In this document: positions 8,431 to 16,885 of the stretch, piece by piece
Layout: every line of letters begins with the position of its first letter
Numbering within the stretch: position 1 is the stretch's first letter
NCBI GenBank assembly: GCA_039922495.1
Contig: JBDTEO010000019.1
Span: 62,001-126,000 of the forward strand
Source of the DNA: JALYYC01 sp039922495
GTDB taxonomy: Bacteria; Chloroflexota; Dormibacteria; CF-121
Direction of reading: 5' to 3'
DNA: 64,000 bases
Made by a program: the position numbers and the translations under genes
Notes under the pieces: generated by a model
Databases searched by the model: none
Told to the model about the DNA's origin: nothing
What the model saw: the letters and a program-made list of their open reading frames with translations, nothing else

Positions 8431-10088
8431 AACTCCATGTCCACCTGTCCTCGAACTGGGTGCTGGACACCGACATGCGCGAGTACCGGCCTTCCGACGA
8501 GGTCGATTTCTGCATCATCGGGACGGGTGCCGGCGGCGGCGTGCTGGCGCAACGCCTGGCCTCATTCGGCTTTTCCGTCGTCGCGCTGGAAGCCGGCCCC
8601 TGGCATGACACCGAAGACTCGATGGTGTCGGACGAGGCAGGGTCCGGTCCCCTCTACTGGCGAGATCTCCGCATCACCGGTGGCAGTGAGCCGCTCGAGT
8701 TCGGCGCCAACAACTCCGGGCGAGGAGTCGGCGGCAGCACCATCCATTACGCCGGCTTTGCACCGCGTTTCCATCCTTCCGACTTCCGGGTCCGGAGCCT
8801 CGACGGCGTGGCCACCGACTGGCCGATCGCCTACGAGGACCTGGAACCGTACTACGAACAGATGGAGCGCGAGTACCCGGTCTCGGGTCCCGCGTACTAC
8901 CCCTGGGGCAAACCACACGGCTATCCGTATGCGCCGCTGCAGGCTGGCACCGCCGGTCAGCAACTCTTCGAAGGCTGCGTCAAGCTCGGGATCCCGGTGG
9001 TCGCGGGAGGCCCGGTGGCGATCCCCGCGGGCGCGACGGGCAAGCGGCCGCACTGCATCATGCGAGGCTTTTGCCTGCTGGGATGCAAGGTCGGGGCCAA
9101 AAGCAGCACCATGGTGAGCCACATCCCGGGCGCCATCGACCACGGGGCCGAGATCCGCACCGACGCCATGGCCTTCGAAATTGGCCTCCATCCGGATGGC
9201 TCGGCTCGCGGCGTTCGCTATTTCCGCACCGGCCCGGGAGGCACGCGGGTCGAGGAGGAACAGCGCGCGCGCGCCGTGGTCGTGGCAGGATACGCGATCG
9301 AATCGCCGCGGCTGCTGCTCAACTCGACCTCGAGCCAGTTCCCTGACGGGCTGGCCAACTCGAGCGGCACGGTCGGTAAGTTCCTGATGGCCCAGGCCGG
9401 TCCCGTCGTCTGGGGCCGCTTTTCCGAGATGATCCGGCAATACAAGGCGCCGCCCGCCTGCGGCATCTCCGAGGAGTTCTATGAGACCGATCCGCGCAAC
9501 GACTTCGTGCGTGGCTACGCGCTGCAGACGGTGGCGCCACTTCCCATCGCCATGGGACATATCCTTACCGAGGACGGCCGTTTTGGGGAAAGCCTCATCG
9601 AGGCGATGCAGGATTACAACCACTACGCCTGTGTTGGCGTGCTGGGAGAGATCCTTCCCGACGAACGCAACTACGTGTCCGTGCACCCCACGGCGAAGGA
9701 CCAGTACGGCATCCCGGTCCCGTACTCGCATTTCGGCCTCTTCGAGAATGACCAGCGGATGATCGCGGCGGGGATCCGCCGAGCCGAGGACGTGTTACGA
9801 GCCGCGGGAGCGACTCATACCTCTTCGGTGCATCGGTACGCTCACCTGGTGGGAACGTGCCGCATGGGATCGGCGGCAGCCGAGTCGGTGGTCGACCAGT
9901 GGTGTCGCAGTTGGGACGTCCCGAATCTCTTCGTCTGTGACGGCAGCGTGCTGCCGACCCAGGGCTCCGCGAACCCGGGGATCACGATCTCAGCGATCGC
10001 CGCTCGCACGGCCGACTGGCTGCGCCGGGCGGTCCCCGCTGGTGAGCTGGGCCGCCGACCGGGCGCAAGACAGGCGCTGACCGCGTGA
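8427..10088 (+). CDS. GMC-family FAD oxidoreductase (sugar/alcohol dehydrogenase-like)
   Basis: A 553-residue flavoprotein. The ADP-binding motif GTGAGGG begins at residue 32, with the following acidic residue in ALEAGP. The GMC signature region GRGVGGSTIHYAG lies near residue 100. The C-terminus has the conserved HLVGTCRMG, the CDGSVLP segment and NPGITISAIAARTADWL, which carries the catalytic-loop Asn. There is no signal peptide. The family oxidises primary or secondary alcohols and sugar acids. Paired with the subunit-3-like protein immediately upstream (4 bp overlap), it resembles the gluconate 2-dehydrogenase complex, but no cytochrome c subunit is encoded nearby. The duplicated membrane protein may take that place. 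Confidence 0.9.
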   Translation: MKLHVHLSSNWVLDTDMREYRPSDEVDFCIIGTGAGGGVLAQRLASFGFSVVALEAGPWHDTEDSMVSDEAGSGPLYWRDLRITGGSEPLEFGANNSGRGVGGSTIHYAGFAPRFHPSDFRVRSLDGVATDWPIAYEDLEPYYEQMEREYPVSGPAYYPWGKPHGYPYAPLQAGTAGQQLFEGCVKLGIPVVAGGPVAIPAGATGKRPHCIMRGFCLLGCKVGAKSSTMVSHIPGAIDHGAEIRTDAMAFEIGLHPDGSARGVRYFRTGPGGTRVEEEQRARAVVVAGYAIESPRLLLNSTSSQFPDGLANSSGTVGKFLMAQAGPVVWGRFSEMIRQYKAPPACGISEEFYETDPRNDFVRGYALQTVAPLPIAMGHILTEDGRFGESLIEAMQDYNHYACVGVLGEILPDERNYVSVHPTAKDQYGIPVPYSHFGLFENDQRMIAAGIRRAEDVLRAAGATHTSSVHRYAHLVGTCRMGSAAAESVVDQWCRSWDVPNLFVCDGSVLPTQGSANPGITISAIAARTADWLRRAVPAGELGRRPGARQALTA

Positions 10089-10173
10089 GTGCGCCGAGGC
10101 GTTGGCGCGAGCTGCTGGCGGCGGTCGCGTGGGCGCTCGGGTCGTGGCGGCGGCCGGCCGACCGGGAGGCGAG

Positions 10174-12087
10174 TTGGCTTCAACCGCGACCGTGAGTCGG
10201 GCGAGACCCCGGCGCGGGCACTCCGCGAACGGGGCGGCTCGCGAGGATGGCTCCTACCCGCCCATCGACGACTACGCCCTGATCAGTGATTGTCACTCGA
10301 TGGCGCTGGTCTCTCGCACCGGCTCGATCGATTGGTGCTGCATGCCTCGCGTGGATTCGCCGAGTTCTTTCGGGCGGCTGCTCGACTGGCAGCGGGGCGG
10401 CTTCTGCTCGATCGCGCCGGTCGATGAGCGGCACGACGCGTTTCGATCCTACCTGGAGAAAACCCTGGTGCTGTCGACCACCTTGTCGTCTCCCGATGGC
10501 GAGGCGCGAGTCCTCGATTGCTTCACCATCCACCGGGGTGGCCGGGACCAGCCCTACGCCCAGCTACTCCGCGTCGTCGAGGGCGTACGAGGGCGGGTCG
10601 ACCTTCAGCTCCGCCTCCACGCTCGCTTCGACTATGGTGAGGTCCGCCCCTGGCTGCGCTACCACGGTGAACGCCTCTACAGCCTGATCGGCGGCCAGAA
10701 CGGGCTGGTCGTCGCCAGTGATATCGAGCTCGAACGGGCCGGCCAGCATGACCTCGAGCGGACCTTTACCGTGCGGGCGCAGGAGCGCGTCCATCTCTCG
10801 ATCCAGTTCGTGTCTCCGCATGAGCTCGAGTTCAATTTCCCCGCCGCCCTCGAGGCACAGGAGCTGGACAGACGGCTTGACGAGACGATCACCTGGTGGC
10901 AGGAATGGTCGAGCCAGATCCGCCTCGACGGGGCCTACGCGCCGGGGGTGGCGCGCTCCGCCATCGTTTTGAAAGCGTTGACCAACGCGCCGAGCGGGGC
11001 GATGGTGGCGGCCGCCACCACATCCCTGCCCGAGAGCCCAGGGGGCAGCCGCAATTGGGACTACCGGTTCAGCTGGATCCGTGATTCCAGCTTCAGCGTC
11101 CGTTCCCTGGCTGACATCGGCTGCCACCGGGAGGCCGATGGGTTCCGGCGCTTCATCGAACGCAGCGCCGCGGGGGCGGCCGACGACCTGCAGATCATGT
11201 ACGGCGTAGACGGCGAGCGCCGGCTGACCGAGATCATCCTGCCCCTGGAGGGCTACCGGGGAGCACGACCGGTGCGGATCGGCAATGCGGCCTCGACGCA
11301 ACTGCAGCTGGACGCCTATGGCGAGCTGGTCGAGCTGAGCTGGCGCTGGCACCTGCGCGGACACTCGCCCGACGATGATTACTGGCGCTTTCTGGTGGAG
11401 CTGGTCGAGGTGGCTGCCCATCGATGGGAGGAGCCGGACCGAGGCATGTGGGAGGTGCGCGGGAATCCGCGGCATTTCGTTCACTCGAAGGTGATGTGCT
11501 GGGTGGCGCTCGACCGCGGTCTGAAGCTCGCAGAGTCCTGCCTGCGCCAGGCGCCGATCCGCCGCTGGCAGAGGATCCGCGCCCAAATTCGGAAAGCCGT
11601 GGAAACAAAGGGCTACGACCGCAGGCAACACACCTTCGTGCAGGCCTTTGGGAGCAAGGCGGTCGACGCTTCTCTGCTGCTGCTGCCGACGGTTGGCTTC
11701 GTCGAGTACGACGACGACCGGATGGTCGGCACGGTGGCAGCGGTCCGGGCCAGGCTCGAAGTGGACGGGCTCGTGCTCCGATACCGGAGCGGTCCCTCCG
11801 CCGATGGCCTCAAGGGGAAGGAGGGATCTTTTCTGGCGTGCACCTTTTGGCTGGCCGAATGCTTGGCCCGCCAGGGTGACCTCGATCAGGCTCGGGAGGT
11901 CTTCGATCGCGTACTCGCCACCAGCAATGACCTGGGGCTCTTCGCCGAGGAATACGACACTCGCTCCCGGCACATGCTCGGGAACTTCCCCCAGGCGCTG
12001 ACCCACCTCTCACACATCTCAGCGGCCGTGGCGCTCAGCCGGGCAGGGTCCGGGACCGAAGCCCCCGCCGATAGCCCGCATACATAA
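10174..12087 (+). CDS. Glycoside hydrolase family 15 protein (glucoamylase/trehalase-like)
   Basis: The protein contains an N-terminal beta domain starting with YPPIDDYALISDCHSMAL and GSIDWCCMPR, as in bacterial GH15 trehalases/glucoamylases. An (alpha/alpha)6 catalytic domain follows, with NWDYRFSWIRDSSFSVR, GMWEVRG (putative catalytic Glu) and GLFAEEYDT. The C-terminus GNFPQALTHLSHI is typical. The frame is open from a TTG at 10102; I prefer TTG at 10174 because GGGAGG lies four bases upstream and the extra residues are low complexity, giving 637 residues. Another possible start is GTG at 10192. Last gene of the seven-gene operon. It likely releases glucose from trehalose or alpha-glucans for the oxidative genes upstream. 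Confidence 0.88.
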   Translation: MASTATVSRARPRRGHSANGAAREDGSYPPIDDYALISDCHSMALVSRTGSIDWCCMPRVDSPSSFGRLLDWQRGGFCSIAPVDERHDAFRSYLEKTLVLSTTLSSPDGEARVLDCFTIHRGGRDQPYAQLLRVVEGVRGRVDLQLRLHARFDYGEVRPWLRYHGERLYSLIGGQNGLVVASDIELERAGQHDLERTFTVRAQERVHLSIQFVSPHELEFNFPAALEAQELDRRLDETITWWQEWSSQIRLDGAYAPGVARSAIVLKALTNAPSGAMVAAATTSLPESPGGSRNWDYRFSWIRDSSFSVRSLADIGCHREADGFRRFIERSAAGAADDLQIMYGVDGERRLTEIILPLEGYRGARPVRIGNAASTQLQLDAYGELVELSWRWHLRGHSPDDDYWRFLVELVEVAAHRWEEPDRGMWEVRGNPRHFVHSKVMCWVALDRGLKLAESCLRQAPIRRWQRIRAQIRKAVETKGYDRRQHTFVQAFGSKAVDASLLLLPTVGFVEYDDDRMVGTVAAVRARLEVDGLVLRYRSGPSADGLKGKEGSFLACTFWLAECLARQGDLDQAREVFDRVLATSNDLGLFAEEYDTRSRHMLGNFPQALTHLSHISAAVALSRAGSGTEAPADSPHT

Positions 12088-12180
12088 GGTTGTAGCGGCG
12101 CCGTCCCTGGGCGAATCAGTGACCCGCAACGGCAGCGTCTCACCCGCCCGAATCCTGTGGGCCTGTTCGCGCTCGGTCTG

Positions 12181-12200
12181 CCAGATCCGGTGCGATCTGG
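12181..12200. terminator. Short hairpin between convergent genes
   Basis: CCAGATC and GATCTGG form a perfect seven-base stem around a six-base loop in the ~220-base gap between the convergent GH15 and methyltransferase genes. There is no T-run, so it could only be a weak or factor-assisted terminator. Nothing else is visible in this gap. Confidence 0.25.
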
Positions 12201-12311
12201 TGTCCGGGTCCCGTCCCCGTCGGCGCGCGGATGGCGGGGGCGCCGCTATCCAACGCGTCGTGGGCTTCCGTCGTCGCAACGGGCGGCCCGCCGAGCCGGA
12301 CGCGCGTTTGG

Positions 12312-12977
12312 TTAAATCCCTGCTCGCCTGGGACCATTCCTGCGTAGAGTGGCGACTTGCCAGAAGGGCCCGGATCGGGTGGCCGTGATGTTTAGCCCGT
12401 GCCGCTCCACCGTCGCGAGGATCTTCTCTGGCGAGTGGAGGAAGACCTGAAACTGTCGCCGCGCCACTCGAAGCGCGAGGTTGCCCGCGCTGAACCCAAT
12501 CCGCGTCCACCAGCTCTCTCTGGGGAAGCTAACGACCAGAACGTGCCGGGCGTGGTCGGCTGCGGCCCCGGCCAGCTTGGGCATGTCCGGGTAGCAACAG
12601 ATCACGCGATTCATGATCACAATATCGGCCGTTTCCACGTCGCCGGCCGCCTCCGCAAAGTCCATGACCCTGCGTTCGACGCGATCCTCGAGCCCGGCCT
12701 CGCGCAGCAGCGCCCGGGCAGCCTCCTCATAGGTGGGGGTTAACTCGATGCTCACCGCCCGGGTGACCCCCGCCTTCAAAAGTTCGATCTGGATGGCGCC
12801 AACGCCACCGCCCACCTCGAGCAGCGTGCGGCCCTCGACGCCCTGCTGTTTCACGAATTCGGTGAGGCGCCGGGAGGTCGGATCGAGGCCCTTGCGGCGA
12901 TAACGCCTCGCCTCGGCGCGCGCCGTCCCCTCGCTGAAGATCCAGCGGTAGCCCTTTGGCGTGCAGCAGGTGCCCAC
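12312..12977 (-). CDS. Class I SAM-dependent methyltransferase
   Basis: A 221-residue Rossmann-type methyltransferase. Motif I is LLEVGGGVGAIQIELL (about residues 53-68), an acidic residue ends strand 2 (SIELTP), and motif II/III regions include ADIVIMNRVICCYPD and HVLVVSFPRE. The overall pattern resembles the magnesium-protoporphyrin O-methyltransferase/UbiE neighbourhood, but no bacteriochlorophyll genes are nearby, so the substrate is unknown. GTG at 12977 is the only available start; a GGAGG lies rather far upstream (about 20 bases). The N-terminus contains adjacent cysteines (GTCCTP). Confidence 0.8.
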   Translation of the reverse strand: MGTCCTPKGYRWIFSEGTARAEARRYRRKGLDPTSRRLTEFVKQQGVEGRTLLEVGGGVGAIQIELLKAGVTRAVSIELTPTYEEAARALLREAGLEDRVERRVMDFAEAAGDVETADIVIMNRVICCYPDMPKLAGAAADHARHVLVVSFPRESWWTRIGFSAGNLALRVARRQFQVFLHSPEKILATVERHGLNITATRSGPFWQVATLRRNGPRRAGI

Positions 12978-13052
12978 GCCCGTATTATCCGTCCGCCCTC
13001 CTTTATCAGGGCGCAGGATCAGCGTTCGAGGTGAGGCAGCGGTCCCTCCAGG

Positions 13053-13439
13053 TCAATCAATCTGGAGGAAGGCGCGGCCTCCGTCGATAACCACCGGATG
13101 TATGGCGATTCGTTGGTCGGCCGGTCCCCGCAGCCGTTCGCCCGTACGAACGTCGAACTGACTCCCGTCCAAGGGGCATGTGATGACGGCGCCCTCGAGC
13201 GAGCCTGTCGACAGCCGGGCACCCGCATGGAGACAGGTGTCCTGGGCGGCATACAGTTTGCCGCCAAGGTGGTAGACGGCCAGTGGTCCAGCCGTCGTCG
13301 CATCCAGCCGGATCACCACGCCGAGACGCCCGGCGACATCGGCCATGGCGAACAGGGGGATCCGCTGAGCCGCCGTCGACCCCTGCCAGGTGGCGAGCTT
13401 CGTCTTGAGCTGCCCGACAATGGACCCGCGCGAGCTCAC
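13053..13439 (-). CDS. Rieske [2Fe-2S] domain protein with altered second His ligand
   Basis: A 128-residue product from GTG at 13439, with a Rieske fold in the C-terminal ~100 residues. The first ligand pair is intact (C69-L-H71 in DTCLHAG). The second is C88-P-L-D91-G, where the family has Cys-x2-His; a single base change (GAC for CAC) accounts for it. The same frame stays open upstream to about 13,620 and encodes a sequence resembling strands 3-5 of a receiver fold (IVVDIELEG, ALIAGF, YDLVSSRGS), but it lacks a start codon there. The gene therefore seems to have lost its 5' end at the junction with the decayed DUF302 gene. Function as an electron carrier or redox sensor is doubtful if D91 is real. 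Confidence 0.65.
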   Translation of the reverse strand: MSSRGSIVGQLKTKLATWQGSTAAQRIPLFAMADVAGRLGVVIRLDATTAGPLAVYHLGGKLYAAQDTCLHAGARLSTGSLEGAVITCPLDGSQFDVRTGERLRGPADQRIAIHPVVIDGGRAFLQID

Positions 13440-13614
13440 CAGGTCATACCCTGCCCGCAGCCCATCCTCCCAGAGTTCCCGTCTGGGTGCGGAGATGAAC
13501 CCGGCAATGAGCGCATCCGGCCAGCGTGACCTCCAGGCGGCAATGGCCTCCAGGGCTCCCTCCAGCTCGATGTCGACGACGATGGCGGCGGGCGGCAGCT
13601 GAAGCTGGACCGCT

Positions 13615-13632
13615 TCGATCGCGCGCGATCGA
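13615..13632. repeat. 18-bp perfect palindrome at gene-fusion junction
   Basis: TCGATCGCGCGCGATCGA is its own reverse complement. DUF302 similarity on the minus strand ends exactly here, and the 5'-truncated receiver/Rieske frame begins here, which marks it as the probable rearrangement point. Confidence 0.7.
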
Positions 13633-13793
13633 TGTCGAGGGCGCGATGGGCGAGCTCAGGATTGCAAGCGCCGAGGATGACGTAGTCCTCCATCTCCGCG
13701 TTCAGCTTCTCTTTCAGCGTTTTCTTGATCTTTAACCCTGGCGATCACGTCCTCGTACTGGGCCCGTAGCTCGATGGTTCGTCCGTATCTCAT
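13622..13793 (-). pseudogene. Decayed DUF302-family gene
   Basis: An ATG at 13793 with a strong AGGAGGT upstream starts MRYGRTIELRAQYEDVIARV, a normal DUF302 N-terminus. A frameshift near 13,737, with loss of about 17 residues, then joins to a frame encoding KKTLKEKLNAEMEDYVILG and ACNPELAHRAL, the DUF302 core. The remaining C-terminal half is missing. After the 18-bp palindrome the same frame continues as an unrelated Arg/Pro/Ser-rich sequence to a stop at 13436 that overlaps the Rieske GTG. The original protein was a small soluble domain of unknown function often found beside redox genes. Two lesions make a working product unlikely. Confidence 0.7.
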
Positions 13794-13900
13794 CTCAGAC
13801 CTCCTTGATCTTTGCTTCGGTTGCGACCGCGTCAGGCTACCCGTGCCCTTACCCCTCTCACCTGGATCTTCATAGGCCCGGCGGTAGCGAGAATTGGGCG

Positions 13901-14593
13901 TTATCCATCGCGCCGCCTCACCGGGCTCGGTTCAATTGATAACCGCGCCTTGAGCGCCGCTTCCGATCGAGCGGCCGCGAGCCGAAACTGCAGAACCTGG
14001 CGATCATGCCCGAGCGCATAGGCTCGATACTGGAGCGTCGCCACGCCCGACCAATAACTCCCGATCTCATGGAGGATGTCTTCCGTCGTTCCGCTGTCGG
14101 ACAGTGGCCTGAGTAGCACCAGGCCTGAGCCGAAGGCGATGGCGGTGGCTGCCGGATCGGAGGTGGCGTCGCTGACGAAGAGACGTCCGGCCCGGTCAAG
14201 GTCCGCATGGAAGGGGAGTGCACCGACCTCCATCAAACGAGGGAGTGTAAGAATCCGCTGGCCCGCGTCGGCAGCCGAGCCTTCCGGCTGCGCGCTGTCG
14301 AGGGCCTCCAGCTTCGTCTCCAAGGCATTAACCTCGTGTTGGAGCCGCGTGGCCGTCAAGGCGAGATACCAGTAGCGGCCGAAGAAGTGCAGCAGATTTC
14401 TGATTGCTTGCGCCTTCCGCTTCTCAGGGTCGGGAGAGTCAGCTACTTCGGCCTCTGGTGGCCGTGCCGCGTCGGTAAGCCCGAGGGCAAGGGCATTGCC
14501 AAGCAGCTGCGCGCGATCAGCGTCGACACTGTTGAAACGCGCGATCAGCAACTCCGGCAGGGAGACCCTGATCGGAACCCGGCCCGTGCTCAT
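13901..14593 (-). CDS. Conserved-looking protein of unknown function, coupled to antiporter
   Basis: A 230-residue soluble protein starting four bases inside the stop of the antiporter gene (ATGA), so the two are translationally coupled. Features include a helical, possibly coiled-coil central segment (about residues 75-100) and a C-terminal half with alternating strands and helices (LFVSDATSDPAATAI, GSGLVLLRPLSDS). No signal peptide or membrane helix is seen. I do not recognise a family. The coupling suggests a cytoplasmic regulatory or gating partner of the antiporter, by analogy with ancillary proteins of Kef-type systems; this is inference. Confidence 0.7.
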   Translation of the reverse strand: MSTGRVPIRVSLPELLIARFNSVDADRAQLLGNALALGLTDAARPPEAEVADSPDPEKRKAQAIRNLLHFFGRYWYLALTATRLQHEVNALETKLEALDSAQPEGSAADAGQRILTLPRLMEVGALPFHADLDRAGRLFVSDATSDPAATAIAFGSGLVLLRPLSDSGTTEDILHEIGSYWSGVATLQYRAYALGHDRQVLQFRLAAARSEAALKARLSIEPSPVRRRDG

Positions 14594-15846
14594 GCGCCTT
14601 CCGCCTGTTCAAGGCGCTCGAAATGTTCTTGCTCTTCGTCCAGATCAAGATCCGGGTCAAAAGCGCCTTCCTCGCGCCGGTCTCCCGCGACATGCACTTT
14701 GATGGCTCCGGGCGAGAATGCCGCCTGGGCCAGAAGCGTCGGGATCACCGCGGAGGCGATGACGGCCGTCAGCAGCCAGCTGTATTGCGCTTGATTGATG
14801 TATCCATGGTTGAGCCCGTAGAGGGCCGAGATCGATCCAAAGGTCAGCCCGGTCGCCATCATGAGCGTGGCATACGGCGCGCTGCGTCCTTTGAGTCCAC
14901 CGAGCCGAACTGCGGGAAAAACAGCAACGATCTTGGTCAGTATTTTCGCTCCGAAGAAGAGCGATACCAGGCCAATTGATGGGATCACGGCGGCAAATGA
15001 GAGCAGGCTCCCCGCACGGAGAAAAAAGAACGGCGTCAGCAAAACGAAGGCCGTCGAGCGCAGGCGATTGGTCAGCACCCGGTCGTGATGGAAGACCGTG
15101 GCCGCCGATAGGCCTAGCACATAGGCCGGAAGCACGGCCTCAGATTGGGCGAACTGCGCCAGGGCTCCGAGGCCGAGTAAGAGCACGAGAAGGACCTTGA
15201 TCTCTGGTTCGGAGACTGAATGCCCGATGCCGCGGATGAACCAGGGGTAGGCTCGAGGCAGCAGAATCGCCACCCCAACGAGCGCCAGGACGAAGATGAG
15301 CAGGAGCCAGTTGTAGTTGGCAAAGAGCGCGCCGAGCGCAACCACCGTGCCCATGTCGGTCACGAAGCAGGCAGCGAGGATCAATTTGCCCAGCTGGGTT
15401 CGGTTGAGCCCGGTCTCCACCATCACCGCGTAGACGACGGCGACCGATGTCGTCGACAGGGCGATCCCGCCAATCTCGGCCGCCTGAAAGTTCCAGTGCA
15501 AGAGCCGCAGGCACATCAACCACACGCCGGCGAACGGAACGGCGAATGAAACGAACCCGATACTGATGGCCGCCTTCCACTGACGGCGTAGCGACTGGGG
15601 ATCGATTTCCGCGCCAGCGAGAAAGGTCAGCAGCACCGAGCCGAACCCAGCAAGGAAAGTCAACCATTGAGCGCTGTTCGGGAGATGAAGCGCGTTACCG
15701 GCCAGCGCCCCGATGAGCATTTCGGTCAGGGCGACCGAGAGACCGATCCGGATGGAGATCATGCTGGCGACTAGCGCCAGCAGCATCCATGCCGCCGCCA
15801 CTGCGTAGATGTTCTGAACTACCGTGTCGTGAATCGCCGTAAGCAT
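14590..15846 (-). CDS. CPA2-type cation:proton antiporter
   Basis: A 418-residue integral membrane protein with roughly 11-13 hydrophobic segments, matching the sodium/hydrogen exchanger (CPA2/Kef) fold. The family hallmarks include FLAGAEIDPQSL near residue 75, GGIALSTTSVAVVYAV, and CFVTDMGTVVALGALFA with the transport-site aspartate. The last ~30 residues are a strongly acidic cytoplasmic tail (DPDLDLDEEQEHFERLEQ). There is no KTN/TrkA domain. GGAGGT lies eight bases upstream of the ATG. It would exchange Na+ or K+ for protons across the cytoplasmic membrane and is co-transcribed with the unknown gene downstream. Confidence 0.9.
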   Translation of the reverse strand: MLTAIHDTVVQNIYAVAAAWMLLALVASMISIRIGLSVALTEMLIGALAGNALHLPNSAQWLTFLAGFGSVLLTFLAGAEIDPQSLRRQWKAAISIGFVSFAVPFAGVWLMCLRLLHWNFQAAEIGGIALSTTSVAVVYAVMVETGLNRTQLGKLILAACFVTDMGTVVALGALFANYNWLLLIFVLALVGVAILLPRAYPWFIRGIGHSVSEPEIKVLLVLLLGLGALAQFAQSEAVLPAYVLGLSAATVFHHDRVLTNRLRSTAFVLLTPFFFLRAGSLLSFAAVIPSIGLVSLFFGAKILTKIVAVFPAVRLGGLKGRSAPYATLMMATGLTFGSISALYGLNHGYINQAQYSWLLTAVIASAVIPTLLAQAAFSPGAIKVHVAGDRREEGAFDPDLDLDEEQEHFERLEQAEGA

Positions 15847-16069
15847 GGCGCTCTACCTCCGTCAATGTGGTGGTAGAGCCCATTAGCCCCAACGGCATTA
15901 GGCGAGACTCATCGCCGGACCAAGCGTCCAAGCCCAGCGTATCAAACCTGCCGGTGGGGTGCGCGCCGGATTTCTCAGGGCGCAGCGCCTGCTTGCCCTG
16001 GCGGGAAATAGCCTCCGGGGTCTCAGCGAAGCAGCAGGTGCAGCACCCCGTAGACGACTTGCTCCAGGA

Positions 16070-16375
16070 TCAGTTACCGGAGATGAGTATGGGGATTGCG
16101 GTAATTCCTTGCCAGCTAAAGTCCTTGACTCCTAACTGGTGGACGGCCTCCTCGACGGCGGCCCGCGCTTCCTGAACGGCGTGGCGAAAGTCGCGGCTCG
16201 CAATATCAAGGCTGAGGTAGGCCGGCACATTGATGCCAACGATGTCCGCTGCATCTCGGACTACCGCAGGGGGGCGGTCGGAATGCTGATTGATCCAACC
16301 TGCAATGCTTCGCCAATCTGGTGAGGGCTCACCGCGATCGACGTGAAAGCCTACATGCATCCGTGAAGCGCGCAT
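16070..16375 (-). CDS. Hypothetical protein in accessory island
   Basis: A 101-residue, His-rich, apparently soluble protein beginning with RASRMHVGFHVDRGEPSPDW. I recognise no family. It starts nine bases after the stop of the upstream membrane-anchored gene on the same strand, so the pair is probably one transcript. Codon use is less G+C-biased than in the flanking core genes, consistent with acquisition. Confidence 0.5.
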   Translation of the reverse strand: MRASRMHVGFHVDRGEPSPDWRSIAGWINQHSDRPPAVVRDAADIVGINVPAYLSLDIASRDFRHAVQEARAAVEEAVHQLGVKDFSWQGITAIPILISGN

Positions 16376-16384
16376 TATCAGACC

Positions 16385-16885
16385 TTACTCAGCCTTTAAG
16401 CGGGTTCTGTCGGGTATCGGCACACGTAGCGTCTTTTCGATGAGGCCCCACTCGTCTCGCTTAATGGTCAACCTCATCCAGTCACGTACGGTCAGACTAG
16501 TCGGATTACCCATATCTTTCCTCAAGGCCACAAACAGACGGCCACCGACGACGCTCGTCTCCGCGTCGCTGCCACTACCGGCGATCACTCTGATCATCGC
16601 CCTAATGACCTCGTCAGAAGACACCAGCCAAGATGATCGGCTCCATTTGCGAAGAAAGGCCACCGCCTTCTCCTCATCCATTTTTCCAGTGGTGATAGGC
16701 GACCAAAAATCCTCTACAAATTCTTCATAGAGCTTCTGGCGCTTTTCTGCCAACGTCGCTTCCATGGCTCGTCGGCGGGTCAGCGTGTGCTCGTACTGCC
16801 TCTGAAAGATGAACCATAGAACCGTCACTACGACGATCAACAGGATCAACCACAAAGGTAATGCCACCAGTTGGCCGACATTCAC
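16385..16885 (-). CDS. Membrane-anchored protein of unknown function
   Basis: A 166-residue protein with an N-terminal transmembrane helix (about residues 8-28, ending WFIF) then a helical basic stretch (RRRAMEATLAEKRQKLYEEF) and a soluble C-terminal domain of about 130 residues. GTG at 16885 is preceded at eight bases by GGGGG. No family is recognised, although single-helix proteins of this shape with a helical domain occur in genomic islands. It is followed by the small hypothetical gene at 16070-16375. Confidence 0.6.
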   Translation of the reverse strand: MNVGQLVALPLWLILLIVVVTVLWFIFQRQYEHTLTRRRAMEATLAEKRQKLYEEFVEDFWSPITTGKMDEEKAVAFLRKWSRSSWLVSSDEVIRAMIRVIAGSGSDAETSVVGGRLFVALRKDMGNPTSLTVRDWMRLTIKRDEWGLIEKTLRVPIPDRTRLKAE

